38,953 nt of DNA, taken from positions 1 through 38,953 of the forward strand of contig PKUG01000198.1 of the NCBI GenBank assembly GCA_002869665.1, read 5' to 3'. Position 1 is the stretch's first letter; each line of letters begins with the position of its first letter. The notes beneath the pieces are model-generated. The model saw only the letters and a program-made list of their open reading frames with translations, did not search any database and was not told the DNA's origin. Source of the stretch: Desulfuromonas sp. (GTDB lineage: Bacteria > Desulfobacterota > Desulfuromonadia > Desulfuromonadales > Geopsychrobacteraceae). This document shows positions 7,936-15,108 of this stretch, in pieces. Position numbers and translations under genes: made by a program.

Positions 7936-8577
7936 TTATAGTGCTCGCAGAAGTTTGACCGTGTCCTCAGGTTCGGGGCGTTCCGTGTGGTCAGTGCTCA
8001 GCTCAACATTTTTGACCATGCCATCCGGATTGACAATCATTCGACCCGGCAATGGCAGTTGCCAGCTCGATTCACCGTTAAAACGCTCAAGGTCGATGCC
8101 GAAGCCTTTGTAGACCTCGACCATAGGAGTGGGGAGATTGAAAAGGATGCCAAATGATCCCAGCACGTTACAACCGGGATCACTCAGCAGCGGGAAGGTC
8201 AGGCCCAATTTTTTGACCAGTTGAGGGGCATATTTGCCCAGCATGGGCGAGATAGCGATCAGGCTGGCTCCTGCTTGTTCGATCTCCGGCAAAACGTCTT
8301 GCAGAGCTTCCAACTCCGCATTGCAGTAAGGTCACCAGACCCCTCTGTAGACCGAGATCAAAACAGGGCCCTGTTGGCGAAGTGCTGCAAAGCTGACCAT
8401 CTTTCCTCCGGCATCCGCCAAACTGAAATCAGCCACTCTATCGCCAGGTTTAATCGCTTTTTCCATGATGCCAGACGCTGCCAGATCCGCTTTAGCTTTC
8501 ATCATAATCGCCAGAGTTTCCGGAGGAACTTTCGCAGCGGAGGCCGCTTTCATTTCATTCAACTTGTCTCTCAGCAT
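7936..8577 (-). CDS. Peroxiredoxin-like selenoprotein (AhpC/TSA fold), UGA-encoded Sec at residue 82
   Basis: A thioredoxin-fold AhpC/TSA-family thiol redox protein of 213 residues, read through an in-frame UGA at 8332-8334. Before the UGA: DRVADFSLADAGGKMVSF and GPVLISVYRGVW. After it: PYCNAELEALQDVLPEI, then LVKKLGLTFPLLSDPG and GRMIVNPDGMVKNVE. Family members read RG(G/V)WCPYCN at this site, so the UGA sits exactly at the first redox cysteine of a CxxC, giving a UxxC motif. Frame and homology are continuous on both sides, which argues against a nonsense mutation. A hairpin fitting the bacterial SECIS rules follows at once. The start at 8577 (MLRDKLNEMK) has GGAGA upstream. Predicted role: reduction of peroxides or disulfides in the cytosol. 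Standard gene callers would report two fragments (8332-8577 and 7936-8313). Confidence 0.9.
8300..8320 (-). other. Bacterial SECIS-like hairpin downstream of the UGA
   Basis: In the mRNA, a 9-bp stem (5' arm 8320-8312, 3' arm 8308-8300, including G-U pairs) is capped by the loop GGA (8311-8309). The loop begins 20 nt after the UGA and has G in its first two positions. Known bacterial SECIS elements place a short stem-loop with a loop G about 16-37 nt after the UGA, where SelB binds. The match is by eye; folding software was not run. Confidence 0.75.
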
Positions 8578-8683
8578 TTCGTCTCCGAATCATCAGCAAA
8601 GACAAACCCGAGTAATTCTGTCGGAAACTTAACTATCTTCCATCAAAGAGATATCTGTCAAGCGAACGGCTTTTCCTGGTCCA

Positions 8684-8706
8684 ATGACGAGATTTGATAT
8701 CGTCAT
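8684..8706. promoter_or_regulatory. Inverted repeat upstream of the selenoprotein gene
   Basis: ATGACGA (8684-8690), 9 bp, TCGTCAT (8700-8706). The dyad lies about 107 bp upstream of the selenoprotein start and has the shape of a dimeric repressor site. No regulator can be assigned. Confidence 0.35.
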
Positions 8707-8724
8707 CTTCAACACGACAAATAT

Positions 8725-8759
8725 CGGGTGCAAATGAGACAAGTCGACATTTGCACCCG
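8725..8759 (-). terminator. Strong 12-bp hairpin after the DUF1127 gene
   Basis: CGGGTGCAAATG (8725-8736) pairs perfectly with CATTTGCACCCG (8748-8759) around an 11-base loop. On the minus strand it lies 40 bp past the DUF1127 stop and is followed by ATATTTGT, so it probably ends that transcript. Confidence 0.55.
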
Positions 8760-8799
8760 CGTCTGTTTGTCTTATTCACTTCCCCCCCTATATGGCAGG

Positions 8800-9015
8800 T
8801 TAAACGGTAGATGGTTTCCGGTTCCGCTGGAATGAATCGGGCGTTTCTCTCCCTTTTCTCCCAAGACGACGCTTGCCTTCAAAGTCGAGGGTCGCCTGGC
8901 TGACCCCGATATCTTTGCAGATAGCAGCCCCATGCTCTCGCAGTTCACGACGCTGCCTGCTGACCTCGCACCAACTGCTGAACCGTTTCTGCATGTTCAT
9001 CAATAACGCTCTCAT
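8800..9015 (-). CDS. DUF1127 (YjiS-like) small protein
   Basis: 71 residues. The core FSSWCEVSRQRRELREHG, then ICKDIGVSQATLDFEGKRR, matches the short DUF1127 pattern (W...R.ReL...d....DIGlsr...e). The family is small, basic and poorly understood; some members bind RNA or affect metabolism. The ATG at 9015 is preceded by AAGGAGG at 9-nt spacing. Longer upstream frames lack that support. It diverges from a LysR-type gene, a common arrangement for DUF1127 genes, so the regulator may control it. The C-terminal tail (RKGRETPDSFQRNRKPSTV) is longer than the core domain requires. Confidence 0.75.
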   Translation of the reverse strand: MRALLMNMQKRFSSWCEVSRQRRELREHGAAICKDIGVSQATLDFEGKRRLGRKGRETPDSFQRNRKPSTV

Positions 9016-9097
9016 CAGGCGCCGCCTCCTTTCTGTAGATGGCCTTTGCAGGCGATTTTGCTGACGGCGATACCAATCTTGTCCCGGTACTATCAGC

Positions 9098-9126
9098 TTG
9101 ATTGAGAGTGAAGAAAAGCGCATAAT
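9098..9126 (+). promoter_or_regulatory. Candidate sigma-70 promoter for the LysR gene
   Basis: TTGATT (9098-9103), a 17-bp spacer and CATAAT (9121-9126). The start site would be near 9133, immediately before the dyad at 9140-9158. Confidence 0.5.
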
Positions 9127-9139
9127 TCACCAATCTGTT

Positions 9140-9158
9140 ATTCGATTTTCAAATGAAT
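9140..9158. promoter_or_regulatory. Candidate LysR-type operator (ATTC-N11-GAAT)
   Basis: ATTC at 9140-9143 and GAAT at 9155-9158, separated by 11 bp, fit the general T-N11-A LysR-box rule. The site lies between the predicted LysR promoter and its start codon and within the divergent region shared with DUF1127, so autoregulation is plausible. Confidence 0.45.
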
Positions 9159-9169
9159 TGGAATTATGT

Positions 9170-10039
9170 ATGTCTTTTCAGGATCTCCAGATTGACTGGC
9201 TGAAGTGCTTTGTTGCCGTCGTGGATGCGGGCTCGCTGTCGGGTGCGGCTCCGGAAGTTCACCGCTCTCAATCAGCGGTGAGCATGCAGCTGAAGAAACT
9301 TGAAGATGCCTTGGGTTGCCAACTGCTGCTACGGGGACCACGGCAACATCAACTCACGGCTGATGGACAAAAGCTGCTGGGCTACGCCCGCCGTATGCTC
9401 GATCTGCATGCCGATACCAAAGCAGCTTTTGGAGGAGATGAGTTAACGGGTCTGATTCGAATTGGCGTTCCGGATGATTACGCGGCCAGGTACCTCACTC
9501 CTGCCCTTAAACGCTTTGCTCCCCAGCACGGCGCAGTGGAGATCGAGTTGAGCTGTGAACAATCAACGTCATTGATTCCCCGGATTGAAAGTGGCGATCT
9601 GGACCTGGCGCTGGTTTCACGTGAGCACCCCCGGCAGGGAACCTTGCTGTTTCATGAACCGATGGTCTGGGTAGGCTCATCTCAATTTCAGGTATGGAGG
9701 CGAGATCCTCTGCCGATCGCTGTTTACGAAGATGCCAGCCTGGCAAAACGCACGGCCATCAACTCTTTGGCATTACAGGGGCGCAGATACAAAGTGGTCT
9801 ACAACAGTTCAAGCGTCGTTGGGCAAATTGCCGCAGTTGAGAGCGGTTTGGCCGTTGCCGTCCTGACGCAGTGTAGCGTGCCGGAACATCTGGACATTTT
9901 AGGAAGTGAGCATGGGCTGGGTCCGCTTGACCCGATGGAAGTGTCTGTTTATCGAAGTAGAGCCTCGCAAGACTCCGAAGCTGTGGACAGCCTGCACAAC
10001 CTTCTGATCAAGACGCTCAGGCTTTCAATTCAAGCTTAA
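9170..10039 (+). CDS. LysR-family transcriptional regulator
   Basis: 289 residues, normal for the family. The N-terminal winged helix-turn-helix (about 7-65) reads DWLKCFVAVVDAGSLSGAA, then HRSQSAVSMQLKKLEDALG. Residues of about 90-285 are the periplasmic-binding-like effector domain (GLIRIGVPDDYAARYLTPAL, SGDLDLALVSRE). The start at 9170 (MSFQDLQIDW) places the HTH at the family position, but the ribosome site is weak; an in-frame extension to 9098 would add 24 residues. It is divergent from DUF1127. The effector is unknown. Confidence 0.9.
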   Translation: MSFQDLQIDWLKCFVAVVDAGSLSGAAPEVHRSQSAVSMQLKKLEDALGCQLLLRGPRQHQLTADGQKLLGYARRMLDLHADTKAAFGGDELTGLIRIGVPDDYAARYLTPALKRFAPQHGAVEIELSCEQSTSLIPRIESGDLDLALVSREHPRQGTLLFHEPMVWVGSSQFQVWRRDPLPIAVYEDASLAKRTAINSLALQGRRYKVVYNSSSVVGQIAAVESGLAVAVLTQCSVPEHLDILGSEHGLGPLDPMEVSVYRSRASQDSEAVDSLHNLLIKTLRLSIQA

Positions 10040-10187
10040 CCGCGGAATGCCGGTGGCAAATGTATGGAGTGACATCACGGAGAATATCGCCAGTCGCGAC
10101 TGGCTGCCGCGGAGGTGAGGGGATCGACGGTTACTGGATGATTAGTCGCAAACAAAGTAGAAGCGGAACTCACCCTGTGGATATTCA

Positions 10188-10312
10188 AAATCTGTTTGGA
10201 CACGGATAAAATCTGATTGACACGGATCAGGCAAAACCCAAGACCTGGTTTATTATTTTGTTTTGATCTTAAATCCGCCTTTTCCGTGTAAATCCGTGTG
10301 CTATTGCCTTTG
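10188..10312. repeat. ACACGGAT-type degenerate repeat remnant
   Basis: Within the 346-bp gene-free stretch 10040-10385. CACGGAT occurs twice in one orientation (10201 and 10221) and TCCGTG/ATCCGTG twice in the other (about 10282-10300), giving inverted, A+T-rich arms around a middle without coding signal. It looks like a decayed intergenic repeat rather than a gene. Nothing else recognisable lies between 10040 and 10187. Confidence 0.45.
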
Positions 10313-10351
10313 ATTTTCAGACAAGGCTGACCTTATTTTCAAAAACACACC

Positions 10352-10377
10352 GGTGCGGTTCGTTGCCTCACCGCACC
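10352..10377. repeat. REP-like hairpin downstream of the Roco gene
   Basis: GGTGCGG (10352-10358), a 12-base loop, CCGCACC (10371-10377). Read on the minus strand it gives a GGGTGCGGTGAGGC-type sequence, similar to REP-type palindromes found dispersed in many genomes. It lies 8 bp beyond the Roco stop codon and could also stop transcription. Confidence 0.5.
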
Positions 10378-10385
10378 CTACAATT

Positions 10386-13300
10386 CTACAACCGCCCTTC
10401 GTCACTCAATTTGTCTAATTGGTCTCTAAAGTGACTCTTTAACCCATCAATCGAGTCGTACTCAGTCTGGAAATGACCGAGGTCGCTGAGCTTCTGTTGA
10501 AAATCCCATAACGACATCAGATCATTACGGTTGCTTGCGCTGGTCGAGACATTAGTCTTGCGGAAATAGGTATAGATCAGCGGCTTGCCTAACTCTTTGA
10601 AGGTTCGATGAGCAACATCGAATTCTTCTTCTGTGTATTTGCCCGTTTTTGTTTTGAACAGACTGACGAAAATATCGCAGCCTCTTACGGCGTCGTTGTA
10701 TTCATCCTGCAATCGCGTTTCCGACATCGCATCGAGAAAATTTTCCCAACGATTAATTTCCAGGTACAAGCCCTGTTTTCTCAACCGGTCATTCTGCTGG
10801 CGAAAATAGAGATCGAATGCATCCCGGTCTTCACGAAGCTCGGCTGAAGATGCCAGGAAAATCTTGGTGGTTTTCACAGTTTGAACCTGTTCCGGCATAC
10901 AGTGTTCCGGCTCACTGCTCTGTTCAGATTGATCACCATTTTGTGGCAACTCCTTTTCCGCCCGTTTCAACCATTCGTCCAGATTCATTCCGTCAAGCAG
11001 TTGAAGCACACTGACGTCCTCATAATTCGGCGGTTTGGGACATTCAATTGTCGGTTTGCCGCGACGTTTGCGCTCAAGCAATTCCTTCTGCTTGAACATC
11101 GCCGGTTCTTTCAGCTTTTCACAAGTTGGACAAATACAGGGGACCCACTTCCCGACTCTGTCTTTCAGCCCTTCAAAACTGTCATTCAGAGCGTCCAGAT
11201 CACTGGCAATGACACTCAGCAGGGACTGCTTTTCAGGTCCACGAGCCCGCAGAACAATTTCACTTCCACTTGAACTCGTTTCCACTAAAACCTGGGTGTC
11301 ACCATGAATGAACAGGGCACCGCGCACCCAGCAAAGTTCTGTATTTTTCACGAATCGATGCATCCGCACGATCAGGCGACTCACCAGGCCACGGGGTAAG
11401 AACTCATAACGGTAAGTCAGCATCAGGTCGCCATCCCGGTTCCAATCATTCAGCTCTGTCGGTTTCGATGGTGACAGGTGTTGCGGAACCAGCCATACTT
11501 CATCACATTGATCGGGCAACCGGTAACACAATTCAAAACGAACCATCAGCGCCCGTAGCTCAACCTCCTTGTCCGCATAACCGCAATCGGCCCACAAACG
11601 GTCACAATCAGCCAAAGTAAAACGGCCCTGTTGTTCTTTTATTTGCTCGTCATCCAGAATACGGAATACGGCATCCGTCACCCACTGGTTTTGCAGAAAA
11701 ACGGTATGGTGTAGTTCCCGTGGGTGCTGAAAATGCAATAACACGCCGAGATCATGGAAGTATTGGCTCAACTGCAATGCCTTGTTCTGGTCGAATTGCA
11801 GATGACGGCGATATACGTCAAAATACGTTTCCAGCGGAATAAAGGGGTTCTTCTGTGCAAGGCTCTCAATATCTTTGCGAATGGGAATCCATTTGGCGGG
11901 TACATCTTCACCGATGTGCGGCAACTTCTGGGCGAAATATTCCACTGCCTGACGCAGTCCATCCGCCGCATGGAGAGATTCCAGATTGCCCCGGTGGAGA
12001 TCAACAACATTGTCGAATCGCCCCTTGATCCCCGCCATATCGATCTGTTTACTTCGACCTCCTTTTTCATTCTGGAATATCAGCAACGGGCTGTTCTCAC
12101 TGAGCGTTTCCACCACCTCCAGCCAGAACTTGAAAATTTCGTCATGAATCGTACGGTAGTCGCTACGGGTGTCGTCGACCAGAACATACAAAGAGCGCTT
12201 GGTCAGAAAAAACTGATGCGTGGCATGATAGATCTGCTGACCGCCGAAATCCCACACATTGAGCCTGAATGAGCGGCCATCCGTTAGCGGAAAGTCATGA
12301 TGGTGAATATCTATACCTCGGGTCGTCTCCTCTTCATCAGGCAAATCCATATCAGGGAAAAACATGCGCCGCATCAGGCTGGTCTTACCTGCGCCACCTT
12401 CACCAACGATCAGCAGTTTCGCTTCGAATAAACGATCAGTCCCTTGTTCCTCGATCTCGCGGAAATAGTTGCAAACAGCTTCCTGCCCTTGCTGAATGAT
12501 TTCAGGCGATGGTTGTGTCAACGGGCAATTCTTGACATAGAGACCCGGGCCTTCCCACCACGCGCCAGACCACTTGACCGCTACCCCTGACAAAATGAAC
12601 GATTTAAGCGGAGTAAGGTCAGACAACCCGGTATTTGCCAAATTGATCAGTGGGCACAACGAATGAGGGTTTGGGGCAAAAAATCTGATCTGCTCATTCC
12701 CTTGTAAGTCGAGTCGATTTAAATTCGTCAACTGCTCCCCAATGGCCTGCGCTCCGGCATCGCCTATCCTGTTGCGACTCAGATCAAGTGAAGTGAGTTG
12801 GACAAGGTGTTCCCCAATGGCCCGCGCTCCGGCATCGCCTATCTCGTTGGAACTCAGATAGAGTGAGGTGAGCTGGACAAGATGCTCCGCAATGGCCTGC
12901 GCTCCGGCATCGCCTATCTCGTTGCGACTCAGATTGAGTGAAGTAAGCTGGGTAAGGTGCTCCCCAATGGCCTGCGCTCCGGCAGCGCCTATCCCGTTGT
13001 AACTCAGATCGAGTGAAGTAAGCTGGACAAGATGCTCCGCAATGGCCTGCGCTCCGGCAGCGCCTATCTCGTTGCGACTCAGATTGAGAGAGGTGAGCTG
13101 GACAAGGTGTTCTGCGATATCAATAATGTCCTCAGATTGTAGATCAAGCGAATATAATATTAGCTTTTGCAGTCTGTGAAAACATAACAACTCACTAGGC
13201 AGAACAGAGCAAGCTTCTGTTAGTTGAAAAACATAACAATTATTAAGCCATTCTGGCCAGTAATCCGGCGACTTGGGGACCCTGACATTCGGCCCAAAAA

Positions 13301-13391
13301 ATGCTAAGCCGGTCTTTTGTTCATCCAACGCCAATAACGCCTCTGGTAAATCCTCTGGAGCGACACGTACCAAGGCCTGTTTTTTCCTCAT
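10386..13391 (-). CDS. Roco protein: LRR, Roc GTPase, COR and C-terminal TIR/DUF4062-like domain
   Basis: A 1001-residue multidomain signalling protein. Leucine-rich repeats (about 95-235) have a 25-residue unit of the LTSLxLSxNxIGxxGAQAI type. The Roc GTPase (about 322-495) shows P-loop GEGGAGKTS at 330-338, switch WDFGGQQIYH and NEKGG in place of the standard NKxD. A COR region (about 500-750) is followed by a CxCPTC cysteine motif. The last 160 residues (840-1001) begin TKIFLASSAELREDRD and include RLQDEYNDAVRGCDIFVSLF and KTGKYTEEEF, a TIR/DUF4062-like effector pattern. The start at 13391 has GGGAG upstream. Domain order (sensor, GTPase switch, effector) resembles NLR-like immune proteins; a defence role is inference. 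It lies downstream of a lipase gene, and base composition looks lower in G+C than the flanking housekeeping genes. Confidence 0.88.
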   Translation of the reverse strand: MRKKQALVRVAPEDLPEALLALDEQKTGLAFFGPNVRVPKSPDYWPEWLNNCYVFQLTEACSVLPSELLCFHRLQKLILYSLDLQSEDIIDIAEHLVQLTSLNLSRNEIGAAGAQAIAEHLVQLTSLDLSYNGIGAAGAQAIGEHLTQLTSLNLSRNEIGDAGAQAIAEHLVQLTSLYLSSNEIGDAGARAIGEHLVQLTSLDLSRNRIGDAGAQAIGEQLTNLNRLDLQGNEQIRFFAPNPHSLCPLINLANTGLSDLTPLKSFILSGVAVKWSGAWWEGPGLYVKNCPLTQPSPEIIQQGQEAVCNYFREIEEQGTDRLFEAKLLIVGEGGAGKTSLMRRMFFPDMDLPDEEETTRGIDIHHHDFPLTDGRSFRLNVWDFGGQQIYHATHQFFLTKRSLYVLVDDTRSDYRTIHDEIFKFWLEVVETLSENSPLLIFQNEKGGRSKQIDMAGIKGRFDNVVDLHRGNLESLHAADGLRQAVEYFAQKLPHIGEDVPAKWIPIRKDIESLAQKNPFIPLETYFDVYRRHLQFDQNKALQLSQYFHDLGVLLHFQHPRELHHTVFLQNQWVTDAVFRILDDEQIKEQQGRFTLADCDRLWADCGYADKEVELRALMVRFELCYRLPDQCDEVWLVPQHLSPSKPTELNDWNRDGDLMLTYRYEFLPRGLVSRLIVRMHRFVKNTELCWVRGALFIHGDTQVLVETSSSGSEIVLRARGPEKQSLLSVIASDLDALNDSFEGLKDRVGKWVPCICPTCEKLKEPAMFKQKELLERKRRGKPTIECPKPPNYEDVSVLQLLDGMNLDEWLKRAEKELPQNGDQSEQSSEPEHCMPEQVQTVKTTKIFLASSAELREDRDAFDLYFRQQNDRLRKQGLYLEINRWENFLDAMSETRLQDEYNDAVRGCDIFVSLFKTKTGKYTEEEFDVAHRTFKELGKPLIYTYFRKTNVSTSASNRNDLMSLWDFQQKLSDLGHFQTEYDSIDGLKSHFRDQLDKLSDEGRL
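12731..13115 (-). repeat. 75-bp tandem repeats encoding the LRR region
   Basis: The block GGCCTGCGCTCCGGCA (or a one- or two-base variant) starts at 12744, 12819, 12894, 12969 and 13044, an exact 75-bp period for five units. Identity at DNA level is very high compared with ordinary LRR genes, pointing to recent duplication. Unit number could change by recombination without breaking the frame, since 75 is a multiple of three. Confidence 0.9.
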
Positions 13392-13553
13392 TTCACTCTC
13401 TCCCTCTAAGCTCAACAACGAGATCAGAAACGCATTTCACCGCAACGCATTAATCCTGTCTTCCTCTGCAGCTAAAGCAAATAGTTCCGCAACAAACATA
13501 CACTCAATCGTATCTCTTTAATCATGCGGGAATACAGTAAAAGCAACCCCCGA

Positions 13554-14837
13554 TCACGCCCCCGGATTCCGCCGCACTGCGATCTCCAGCAGTTTGCGCC
13601 GATAGATGGCCATGCCGTGGCTCTTAACCGGTTCGTTAAAGCTTTTGCGTACGTGCTGCCACATCCACCAGATTCGGTCGATAGCAGGTGGGTTGCTGAG
13701 CAACTGGACACTCCCGAAATCGCTGTTCTTAACATCGGTGAGGTAACGCTGATCACCGTGATGCCGGTAACCGTTGAGTTGATCGACCTTCTTTTCCAGT
13801 TCGGCCAGCGGCTTTTTTGCCTGGGGAATGAACTGTGTCAGCCAGCTCGCACCCTGTACCAGCTTCAACAACAACCCCATCCCTGCCCCCGGCGGCACCC
13901 TGGGAACGATATCCGATGAATTGACGACCCGATAGACGGGGGTTTTCATGTTGCAGAAATATTGATAGTCGGCGACGCGCGGAGCGCCAAAGGTGTAACA
14001 GGCGCCGTTGATATCAGGGGCGAGTTCGCGAGTCACCAGCAATGCCAACGCCCCGCCGAGAGAATGTCCGGTAAAGTAGCAAGGGAGCTTCTGCCCGTTT
14101 TCCTGAGCGGCGTCGCTATCGAGAATGGCCTGTACCTGCTCCAGCACATTGAGCACCTCAGCTTCAGCCTTCACTTTGGATTTAACTTCAGCTTTATCGT
14201 GCAATACTTTCCAAAAGCCCTTGTGCAGTTTGATACCCTTCTCTTCCAGAATGTCCGGATCGGGAACCGCATCGGCATCGGTCAACCAGTCCTCCAGCAC
14301 CTTCTCCGTCCCTCGAAAAGAGATAAGCAGGTAAGGTGCTTCTCCTTCCTTGACGCGTTTACAGGCAAAGCCCTGAGTCGAACCGATGGCAATCGTATCG
14401 ACCAGCTCAAAATCGGCACGTTTGAGAATCTCGGTAAGGACATCGCTACCGTCGAGCGGTTTGAACAGCAGCTGATCCTGCAGTTCCACGAGCAATTCGC
14501 CGATCTTTTCATCCAACTGACCGGCATCACCACCGAGTAACCGCCGTAGCTTCTCGATCGCCTGCTGAAGCGCCCCATCCTCATCACCTTCGAACTTGAA
14601 ATAGGCGAGCGCCGACATTTCGGCGAGGATATAGGCCATGCGATCGCTGTATGCGGGGCGCTGAGCCGGTGGCGTCAACAGTTCCGGCTTGGTCAGGAAA
14701 ACTCCACCCTGGCTTGTTTTTGTCGGCCGTCTGAAGTAAGCCTTCACTCCGGTTGTAACCAGAGTGACAACCAGGCCGGCAACGGCGGCGTCCATGAAAA
14801 GATGTTCCGTCAAATAATTGATAATCCCGTCGACCAT
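13554..14837 (-). CDS. Class-3 lipase family alpha/beta hydrolase with N-terminal membrane segment
   Basis: 427 residues. A hydrophobic segment (about 15-34) suggests an inner-membrane anchor. The lipase signature includes LLISFRGTE (oxyanion region, about 171-178), the nucleophile elbow GHSLGG with S259, FGAPRVAD, aspartate D309 in NSSDIVPRVP and histidine H407 in SHGMAIYRRKL, so the triad looks complete. Predicted to cleave an ester bond in a lipid; the substrate is unknown. The start at 14837 has a strong GGGAGG site. It is followed after 162 bp by the Roco gene on the same strand and preceded by an attenuator-like leader, so the two probably form one unit. Confidence 0.85.
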   Translation of the reverse strand: MVDGIINYLTEHLFMDAAVAGLVVTLVTTGVKAYFRRPTKTSQGGVFLTKPELLTPPAQRPAYSDRMAYILAEMSALAYFKFEGDEDGALQQAIEKLRRLLGGDAGQLDEKIGELLVELQDQLLFKPLDGSDVLTEILKRADFELVDTIAIGSTQGFACKRVKEGEAPYLLISFRGTEKVLEDWLTDADAVPDPDILEEKGIKLHKGFWKVLHDKAEVKSKVKAEAEVLNVLEQVQAILDSDAAQENGQKLPCYFTGHSLGGALALLVTRELAPDINGACYTFGAPRVADYQYFCNMKTPVYRVVNSSDIVPRVPPGAGMGLLLKLVQGASWLTQFIPQAKKPLAELEKKVDQLNGYRHHGDQRYLTDVKNSDFGSVQLLSNPPAIDRIWWMWQHVRKSFNEPVKSHGMAIYRRKLLEIAVRRNPGA

Positions 14838-14882
14838 CGTTCCCTCCCTGAATATCCGTTTGCTTATTTCACCCCTGAACGC

Positions 14883-14920
14883 AAAAAGCCGAACGGGCAG
14901 CTTTCTCTGCTCCGTTCGGC
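14883..14920 (-). terminator. Intrinsic terminator in the leader of the lipase gene
   Basis: On the minus strand, a long stem GCCGAACGG(A)GCAG / CTGCCCGTTCGGC (14888-14920) followed by TTTTT (14883-14887). It lies only 46 bp before the lipase ATG and is separate from the fba terminator at 15055-15084. Transcription from the promoter at 14975-15003 would meet it after about 85 nt. Confidence 0.85.
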
Positions 14921-14974
14921 CTCATTTCTCTTATATTATCGACTGCTCATATTCCCCCTCCCGATTGCGCATTC

Positions 14975-15003
14975 ATTCAAGCAACTTGGAAGGGATCTGT
15001 CAA
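14975..15003 (-). promoter_or_regulatory. Candidate promoter of the lipase/Roco leader
   Basis: On the minus strand, TTGACA (14998-15003), a 17-bp spacer and TTGAAT (14975-14980). The leader that follows carries GGGAGGGGGAAT, an ATG and a four-codon frame (M-S-S-R-stop) before the terminator at 14883-14920. This has the layout of an attenuated leader or of a short standalone RNA. Confidence 0.5.
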
Positions 15004-15054
15004 TCTTTCTGACATACGACCATGAATCTGGTTAATGCTCATTTTTCCACACAA

Positions 15055-15084
15055 AAGGGCGCCGCGGAAATCCGCGACGCCCTT
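15055..15084 (-). terminator. Terminator hairpin after fba
   Basis: AAGGGCG..GCGGA pairs with TCCGC..CGCCCTT across 15055-15084. On the minus strand the hairpin is followed by TTGTGTGG. It lies 24 bp past the fba stop. Confidence 0.7.
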
Positions 15085-15108
15085 ATCAGCTAACTATGGT
15101 TTTGACTA

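Noticed and set aside
7936-8577. Peroxiredoxin gene broken by a nonsense mutation into two fragments
   Set aside because: The stop is UGA exactly at the redox cysteine position, frame and homology continue on both sides, and a SECIS-like hairpin follows. Selenocysteine explains all of this better.
12731-13115. Regularly spaced repeats as a CRISPR array
   Set aside because: The repeats are contiguous 75-bp in-frame units encoding leucine-rich repeats, with no unique spacers and no cas genes.
13443-13505. 20-codon frame between the lipase and Roco genes
   Set aside because: Starts with ATG but has no clear ribosome site and no recognisable content; too short to support.
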